DNA of 64,000 nt from Basidiobolus meristosporus CBS 931.73 (Eukaryota; Basidiobolomycota; Basidiobolomycetes; Basidiobolales; Basidiobolaceae): the NCBI GenBank assembly GCA_002104905.1, contig MCFE01000256.1, forward strand, positions 1 to 64,000, written 5' to 3'. This document shows, piece by piece, positions 57,001 through 64,000 of the stretch. Every line of letters begins with the position of its first letter. Position 1 is the stretch's first letter. A model generated the notes under the pieces. The model was not told the DNA's origin. It searched no databases and saw nothing but the letters and a program-made list of their open reading frames with translations. A program made the position numbers and the translations under genes.

Positions 57001-57893
57001 GTAAAGTGTTGAGAAGCTCCAGAGTCAATATACCACGTCTGAGAATCCTTGTTTGTGGTCATATTTAGTGCAGATATGAATAGTCTATCTTCAGTTGTTG
57101 CAGCATTTCCATATTCAGGCTTCTTTTGCTGATTATCTTTCTTTTTGAGACACCAGTCTGATGTGTGTCCTTTCCTTTTGCAGAAGTTACAAAACAGGTT
57201 GCTGTTGCCTTTGTAGGGTCTTGGGTACCTCCTTTGTTGGTTATCATTGCTTATTAAAGCATTTTCTTCTTCCTTCTTATTGGCGCTTGATTTTCTTAAT
57301 TCTTCATCCAGGAGCCTTCCATATACGTAATTTAAGGTCAAATCTTCAGTTCTGGACTCTAGGGCTGATACAAGGCCTTAAAACACATCTGTCAGGCTAT
57401 TCAGGATGGTAACTATCACATCCTCATCAGTAGTTGGTAAGCCCACAGATTCCATCTCATCTACCAGCAGGGTAATTCTGTTAATTAGATTTTTCATTTC
57501 TTCTCCTGGCAGCATCTTTGTAGTAAAGAATTTTTGTCTCAGATACATTTTCTTAGCAGCTGAACATGACTGGTAGGTGTCTTCTAATGCTTTCCAGGCA
57601 TTCTTTGCCGTTTTTGCTCTTGAGCATTGAATTAGCAATTTGTCCTTGACATTAAGGCAAATGCAGTTAAAGGCACTTTGTTCTTTCTCCTGGTACTTTA
57701 AGGCTTCCTCTCCCACGTTTTTAGAAGGGCATTCTTTTCCCATGACAATATCCCCAGGGCCTCTTTCTTGTAGCAGCATCTTCATCTTCACCTTCCACAC
57801 TTGGTAGTTAGATCCATCCAACTTTTCAGCAGAGGGATAAATTCCAGTAATAGCAGTAGTAGACATTGCAGAGAGTGACAGCTTGGGGCTCAT
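54006..57893 (-). pseudogene. copia gag-pol, copy C
   Basis: The frame starts at MSPKLSLSAMSTT (57893) and follows the order gag, zinc knuckle (CNFCKRKGHTSDWC, 57150-57191), protease (DSGAS, about 57024), integrase HHCC and core, RT and RNase H. Three stops fall where a Gln or similar codon is expected: after TDVF (57378), after GPM (about 56415) and after GFVD (55163). CAA to TAA explains the first two directly by comparison with copy A. A length change in the T-run near 56451 adds a frameshift, and the start of RT is broken near 55500. RT reads YVDE where copy D still has YVDD. RNase H keeps SDADWG and TTEAEYMA. Confidence 0.92.
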
Positions 57894-57897
57894 AACC
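57886..57897 (-). promoter_or_regulatory. primer-binding site of copia copy C
   Basis: This is the same half-tRNA type 12-mer, GGTTATGAGCCC, immediately inside the 5' LTR. Confidence 0.75.
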
Positions 57898-58246
57898 TGT
57901 TGTAAGAGTCTTGGAGATATTGGAAGTGATTTGGAGAACAAGTAGATTGTGTGGTTTTCACTTAATGATTTATTGAATGTAAAAGTAGTATTTATGCTTT
58001 TACATGGTCTTAGCATTACAAACACGTAGAATAGGTTAAGGAAGATCCCAAGAACATGTGTGCAAAGCTTGGGGCTGTTTGGACAACCTTGAGAATTTTC
58101 ATGTTCTGGGTACCTGGTATTTTGGTGAAAATATTACTAGTAAATCCTGACAAGGAATTTGGTCAGTATTCTCTAGGATTTGAAGGTGGTGATCTAAGTA
58201 ATTAAGTTAGGTGAATATTTAGGTGGAAATACAAATTTTTACAACA
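57898..58246 (-). repeat. 5' LTR of copia copy C
   Basis: This 349-bp LTR runs from TGTTGTAAGAGTC to TTTTTACAACA and has the same length as the LTRs at 244 and 2253. It carries the element's presumed promoter. Confidence 0.93.
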
Positions 58247-58312
58247 CATAATACATTGCAAACAAATTTCAGTAATATCTTTTCCAAAAAAGCTACTGTA
58301 GTGCAATACATA

Positions 58313-58587
58313 CCCTAAGAAAGGAATTAAGCACAGACCAGCAGAACACCATCACAATATCTGCTGAATTCCAACTTTGTCAAAAGCAACTGCTCTCAGT
58401 ATCACATGTACTAGCTTTACAGCATACAAGCAGACATCCTTTCCACAGAGAGACTAGACCAATTGGTAACTGGCTGCTCATTACTTCCACCAAAAATTGC
58501 AACAGAAAACATGAAGCAGTTATACCAGCAAAATACCAGATAAAAATTCAATGAACTCAAACTTTGAGATTTTGCAATGGGGTATTG
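58313..58587. mobile_element. Tourist-like MITE, fourth copy
   Basis: The element begins CCCTAAGAAAGG and ends GAGATTTTGCAATGGGG. It contains ATTACTTCCACCAAAAATTGC, as in the other copies. Flanking bases (ATA and TAT) do not give a clear duplication. Confidence 0.75.
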
Positions 58588-59379
58588 TGGTGCTATAGCA
58601 TACCCTAAAATGTATCAGCTTACTACAAATATCTGCATTGTACTTAATGGAAAATATTACCATAAGCTATAAAGCAAAAGCTAATCTGAGGATATGTGCA
58701 GCTATGCCTTAGTGTTAGAGCTTACTTTATGTGCACTTAGCTAGTGAAAAACCAGTAAAGCCTGCTGGCTACTGATTATCATAGGTTTGAATATGACATT
58801 GTCACTGTTGTATTAGGGCAGATATTTGCTGGTTGTATTAATGCAATATGGTCCCTAAATTCTGCCTAATCTTTATAGCAACTTGCATCCATATTGAATG
58901 ATGTTTAGAAGTTACTACCACAGGCCATTACCAAATTGGCATTAAGTAAAGTTCACAGTCTCATAGGCAAGGAGGATATAAAAACTATAAGTAAAACCTC
59001 TAATATTTGTGATCCCAATATATTGTGTAAATGGTGGATGTGATAGATTTAGCAAGTTTAATCATAACTCTTATGGGTTCTCATTCTCCAAGTACTAGCA
59101 ATATGAACATTCTCCTTCTATAAAGCAAATATAGAGAATCCTCTGTTTAAGCTTCTCACAACAGATATGTTGAAGTGAGTTAGTTAGACCAAAGACTCTG
59201 CATTAAGGTACAAGTATTTACTTTATATCCAATACTGGTTACACATATGTTCAAAAGGCATTTGAAGCTTATTGAGCCACTTGCAACACTAAGTCGCCAT
59301 GAGGGAATATGTGGGATATTGAAGTGTGCAAATTACTGTAAATAACTTGTATGAGTTTCAATTGATACTAAAAGCATAA
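58588..59379. other. unrecognised degenerate DNA
   Basis: No frame over 60 codons and no repeat end that I can identify. It may be the worn upstream part of the Tnp2 remnant that follows. Confidence 0.3.
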
Positions 59380-59760
59380 AATCATGTAAATGTTAAGGGT
59401 CGATGGGTTGGATATATATATGTACAACAGACCTTCTTATTCAGCTTCTATCAGTAACATACTGGAGGTTTTGGAAACTGTATGCAAAGGTTGCCAGAAT
59501 ATGCATCCAGAAAGAGATTGTCCGTGTTCATCTATTATATATGTTGCTATCATGCAAAGAGTTGGTGATGGGATCTGAACAGCTCTTTCATGAGCATTAA
59601 GCAGAATGCATGGATTTATGCTTCCGTGATGTGTATTCTGTACTCCTTTTTGCTTGACATGTAAATACCTGAGCTATAATCTCGCCTTCTGAGAACTTCT
59701 GTGGAGCAGCTGTGCTGAGAGATAAGGCAAAAAGTAAAATCTCATTTAATTGTAAGGAAC
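59380..59760 (+). pseudogene. Tnp2/Plavaka-like transposase fragment, copy 3
   Basis: A 62-codon frame (LRVDGLDIYMYNRPSYSAS, 59390-59578) followed by stop-broken pieces (LLWSSCAER) parallels MQGLDDLEIYSFKW and MEQMCGEVQRQ of copy 2. Several CpG sites remain here, unlike in the other two copies. It is a short diverged piece. Confidence 0.55.
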
Positions 59761-60149
59761 CATTAATATTGAAGGGTGTAAGCTTGGGGGAGCATATAAT
59801 TGTGTTGATACTATGATGGCATTTTACTGGCCTTTCAATAAATTTTCTCATAGGGTATATGAGTTACTCCAGTAGTGAAGAAGAACATGATATCAGGAGT
59901 ATGTAAATGGTACAAATGTGCGCAGCAAGAAAAAGAACGCAGCTTTAAGACAACGATTAGTAGCATAACTATATTAATATGATATAACATCTATGTCCAT
60001 TAAAAATATCAAACCTGGATACTGTATTGCATTCTGCCAGTGGTTTGCTGGCATTCCTCTGGCATTTTGCTTATGCAGTACATGCATTTCTCAGGAAGCT
60101 GCATAGAGATAACAAAAGTTATAAGACAAATAAGTAGAAACTATTGCTT
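59761..60149. other. unrecognised spacer
   Basis: About 390 bp without recognisable coding sequence or repeat ends. Confidence 0.3.
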
Positions 60150-60400
60150 CTGCTTGGCAATTTATTGAATGGCATAGTAGTACTTATACAAGGTCACGGC
60201 AAATCCAACCACTCAATATACTTAGAAGGAACCAAAATGCATAATATGCTTAAGAAGATCCCAAAGAGTGTGCGGAATGCTTTGGGGCTGTTCGGCAGCT
60301 TTGAGGCCTTTCCTGTTCTGAGTACCAGAAATTTTAATAAAATATTCCTAGAAGATTCCAACAAAGCGCAAGGATTTTAAGCTATAATCCAAGGGAACAA
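60150..60400 (-). repeat. diverged copia LTR fragment
   Basis: Blocks such as GCAATTTATTGAATGGCATAG, AAGAAGATCCCAAAGAGTG and TTTGGGGCTGTTCGGCAGC line up in order with the main copia LTR in minus orientation. Ends are missing. The 78-codon plus frame at 60144-60380 falls within it and is not a gene. Confidence 0.7.
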
Positions 60401-63400
60401 AATTATGCACAAATACCAAACTTACAATGAATAGTGGCCAAATTCCGATCTTCGTTGCATGGCAGCTATATGGTATCAGGGGAATGAATTTGGGGCAAAT
60501 ATTGTGACTTACATAATACCCTCTTTTGACTGATAAGTTAGCCTTGGTAATGACAAGAGAAGCGCATTGATCCACCGGGTTAGGTGCCATTAAGATGATT
60601 AAACTGAAAATGGGCTACTTCCCACTAAGTGTGGTTGATGAAAACCCAGAGGCGTTAGAACGGACCTACTTGGCTGAGTAGCAACGCATGAATCAGGATT
60701 AATTATCGATGGGATAATTTTAGGAGTATAAACGTTACTCTGAATATGCAATATGCTGGGGCAGAATAATGAGTTTTTACCAACAAATCTAACCTACCAG
60801 CCCTCCTCCTTCATGCATTAAAAAACAGAGCTAGTTATGGCTATAGTACTGCGAATATAATCACCGGGACTGCGCACGGATGAAGTTTGACATTTGGCCT
60901 AGAGCAGCTGATGACCCATAGATTTCCTTCAGATACAAGCTAGTAGCCGAACGATGGCTGACATCATTCCAAGACGTATTGGAGAGCAAAGGTAATATAG
61001 TAGATCAAGTGAATAAACTAGCCCGACATTAGTTGTAATGAAAGGAGAATTTCTACGGGTCCAACAAGCAAGTAGCCATCATGCAAGCAACACGTAAGCG
61101 TCTACATATTCTAGTGAATATCCCCGTATTATAAACTATCCCATGAAAGCCAGTATGTTGCTGATATATGGGCGATTAATTGGAAAGACACACCTAATGC
61201 CATATCACAGACCACACTGGAATTTCATCTAGTGCCAGAACTGCTAATACGGCTGGCATGTGATGGCTCACGGATCGTAATGATTCAGAATTCGGCTGGT
61301 GTGTGCAATCTTCTCACCTATTTCGCTGTGTATGATTGATCAAGGAATATCATCCTTGCAGTAGAGAAGCACTAGCACCGCTCTGGTTGTATGGTGATGG
61401 CCCCAAGGGAGGCACAGCAACCACAGGTCGCATAAAGGATGCAGCAAACGCTGATTGCTGGATAGTACACTGGTTTACATGTTTACTACAGAAAGGTCAT
61501 GGAGGGTAAATAGGAGGGCCATCTGGAGTGCCCAATGAACAAGGAGTAATATGTAACATAGAATACCTGCTGCAAACCTGGGATACTTTTACTGGAGTTA
61601 TACGTGGGCTCATTAACCCTCATATAGAGGGCTCTCCAGAAGCCACTACGCATTTAATCAAGATGCCCAGAAGATACACAGATGTTACTTCATTTCATGC
61701 ATTCGGATATAATCCATCCCATGTGAAAGCCACCAATCGCTTATGTTGACATGGACTTCAAAGGACCACCAATGGTGGGATCAATGATCGAGCACTTCGT
61801 CTTGGGTGCGAATCAAGCAATGCGCAATTTACTGAGGAGTTTGGCCCTTCAATCGTTCTGCATATGAGGTGTGTGCCATAAGCCTAGGAAAGGCTTTTAT
61901 TACCTCCGCTAATGGCATTAGTGATCTGCATCTACCACATTTCGGCCTCAATCCTGTAACCAGTGGCTTAGTCATGACTTCCGCAAAGTTCGAGCATCCT
62001 AGTAGAAGGGCGGTGGAGCAAAGTGCATGATAGGTTAGGACGGCACCTCACGGCATTTCTGGGAGTGGGACTCGCTGTCCATTGGGCTCCCGATGTCTCT
62101 CTCACCTATATGGAAAATACAGACCATCGTGCATTGCACCCATACCATCCGAACCATAGTTGACAAGGGAGGCCTAGTAACACTACGAGGCAATTCGTAA
62201 TTTCTGCACGTTGTCATATACTCGAAGTTCATTCAGCACAGATGAAAATATTGAATTTACCTGTAAAAGGAAGTTGGTTTTTGGGCAGAGGGAATTTGGG
62301 GAAGACTCGCCAGTTGGAATGGCCCAAAGACCCCTGCATGTGTCCAGATATTGGGTAACTGATAACTACATCTATCGGTGTATATCCTACGGCCCAACCA
62401 TATGCTTCTCACTAATCGGGTGGGTTGAGGATCTCAGGTACTCGTAGTAACCCCCCCCCCTGGAAGAGGTTCCCGGATTGAGCAAAAGTGATTGCGATGG
62501 GCACTGAGGCTTCAAAGCAGTCACTGTCGCCTATGGTTTGGCCAGAGGGTGACGCCTCGTATCTTCGAGGATTTTCCAGGCCTAGTCATGGTTTCTGACA
62601 TGATCTTTGCGGATCAGCATATGTTTGCAACTCAAACTCGACTTCCCCAAATGGTGCTCTGAAATTGGTTTAATTAGCCGAGTCCTGCTCCACGTTCTAC
62701 GATGAGTAATGTGCGTATATATGAATCTTTAATTAAGCTTGGATCCATGCGAACAATCTCCATTGGACTTCAAATAAACAGTGAGAACCGCTGGCTATGT
62801 GTGGGATCCCAGTCATCATACGGTTTGAGATTTCCTTTGGGTGGACTATTCAAGCAGAGCCTTGGATCTGGCTGTGTTGGCATCACTAAGCGAATAACTT
62901 GTATTCTGGAAGATGATACCGGATTCGTATATTAAGCGGCCTTTGTGAAAACAATCCATTTGTTACACATATGGTAGCATGTATATTTCATGGCGGATCA
63001 TGTCATCAATAACCATTCACTTGTCATGAAGATGCGGCCATAGAATCTCGCTGGCATTGTTGCCCAATTCCTCATTCCTGCATTCGACGCTCAAGGAGAC
63101 TGCCACAAATCACTTACCTCGCATTTGTTTGGCCCGCCCAAAAGCATGGCCATTGGAATCCCGGATGTTATTGGAGTGTAGATAGCTTCATCAATCATGG
63201 CACTCTGCAATGGAGCAATCGGATATCGATGAGATAAGGATTGGCTCACACTCTCCGACCATTCATTGCACGGCTCCTGCCAGACCATAAAGTTTGTCGC
63301 TGATGTGAAGCCCTATATTTCAGTGTGCTCTGTCAGTGGGTCTGAAGAACGGCCCGATTTGAATAGGAAGAGAAGGTGTGGCCCAAGGCCATATTTGAAA

Positions 63401-64000
63401 CATACACACGGTTTCTCTGCAAGATTGGGGCTCAAGGCATGAAATTGCAGTTTTGGGTGGATGATAACGACTGGGTATGGGCAGCATGGCAGAAAGGCTG
63501 GCCTCAATGTCCGTCCCAGCATTCAGGTTTAGGCGTTGGGCCGGTGGTATTTCTCTTCTAAGCTAGGCCTGTCCCAGCCCTACAAATGTAACAATAGACC
63601 AGCAACATTTCACAATTGATTAGTTCAAATAGCATCCGAATATTGATCTAATCAATGAAACATGGATGTCAGAAAGTGGTAAAAGTACTATCATGGTCCA
63701 AGAGAATTACGTGTGAGATTTAGATGCTTCGGTGAGTAAAAGTACCAATGGATAGCTCATCCACAGGCAAAGGAATGGCCCAACACACTTTGCAACATGG
63801 AATGATGGGATCGCAATGACTAGTTTGCCCATGAATTCTGGATTTGGACTTGAACGGATATATTTCAGTATATAAAATGAGCGATTGAACTGCAGAGTCA
63901 GAAGAAAGACGCATCAAATATGGAAGATATCTACTGAATCCCTGATTGATTCTTGCCTTACACCGGCTTGAGATTAGCAACAGAATGGAGATACATATAT
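60401..64000. other. CpG-containing region without recognisable genes
   Basis: In 3.6 kb the longest frames are 60-86 codons on mixed strands and none shows a domain I know. The best are GVICNIEYLLQTWDTFTGVI (61528-61749), IGLQINSENRWLCVG (62702-62935) and the Trp-rich VDDNDWVWAAWQKGW (63376-63561). They could be exons of a diverged or decayed gene, but I could not join them with splice sites. A run of ten C lies near 62450. I see no transposon ends. Confidence 0.4.

Larger units (their letters stand above)
53663..58246 (-). mobile_element. Ty1/copia retrotransposon, copy C, both LTRs present
   Basis: This 4584-bp minus-strand element has a 3' LTR at 53663-53994 and a 5' LTR at 57898-58246. 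The flanks read CATAT (53658-53662) and CATAA (58247-58251), a 5-bp duplication with one change. The LTRs differ, the left one lacking 17 bp, so the insertion is not recent. The coding region is nearly complete but interrupted by stops. Confidence 0.95.

Noticed and set aside
62448-62461. Run of about ten C, considered as a telomere-like or CRISPR-like signal
   Set aside because: It is a single homopolymer without repeat units. No array of regularly spaced repeats exists in the window.

Overview
The window looks like a transposon-rich stretch of a filamentous fungal genome, most likely an ascomycete. One host gene is clearly readable: a fungal-type Na+/H+ antiporter with eight GT-AG introns of 56-65 bp, at 50744-53015 on the + strand. 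Almost everything from 1 to about 48.6 kb, and from 53.2 to about 60.4 kb, is layered mobile elements. The mobile DNA is nearly free of CpG, while the antiporter island and the last 3.6 kb keep CpG. A recent gypsy copy and a decayed copy of the same family differ largely by CpG to TpG/CpA changes. This suggests CpG methylation of transposons, as known in truffles and some other Pezizomycetes. The species is an inference; I cannot name it.

Layout. 1-2859: minus-strand Ty1/copia element, cut by the window edge and by a solo LTR, abutting an older LTR fragment. 2860-6219: unrecognised DNA, a 201-bp MITE and a divergent copia LTR. 6233-10436: rearranged copia pieces (gag and LTR on minus, integrase to RNase H and LTR on plus), with a Tourist-like MITE inside gag. 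10437-21890: one plus-strand copia copy interrupted by two Ty3/gypsy elements of one family (G1). The first (10541-15445) is broken. The second (16541-21478) has LTRs in which I see no difference, a 4-bp target duplication and an uninterrupted 1377-codon gag-pol. 22861-24255: rearranged LTRs of a second gypsy family (G2) with a nested solo LTR. 24902-26950: a PIF/Harbinger remnant. 27900-31672: copia and gypsy fragments and solo LTRs. 33380-35330: a Tnp2-type transposase remnant on the minus strand. 35728-45195: a second Harbinger copy split by a 7.1-kb G2 element. 45196-48010: a second Tnp2-type transposase remnant split by a fold-back element with 346-bp arms. 48.6-53.2 kb: the antiporter island. 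53663-58246: a copia copy with both LTRs. 58.3-60.4 kb: MITE, Tnp2 and LTR remnants. 60.4-64.0 kb: CpG-containing DNA with no gene I can recognise.

How the parts relate. Harbinger remnants supply the terminal repeats that two small non-coding elements also carry, so the small elements were probably moved by that transposase. The retrotransposons insert into each other, which gives a relative order of events. Only the G1 copy at 16541-21478 looks capable of encoding a complete polyprotein. The antiporter exports Na+ (and probably K+) across the plasma membrane in exchange for protons and has no functional link to its neighbours. I found no tRNA, rRNA, CRISPR array or other new gene system; the most unusual structures are the nested and inverted elements listed in the findings.
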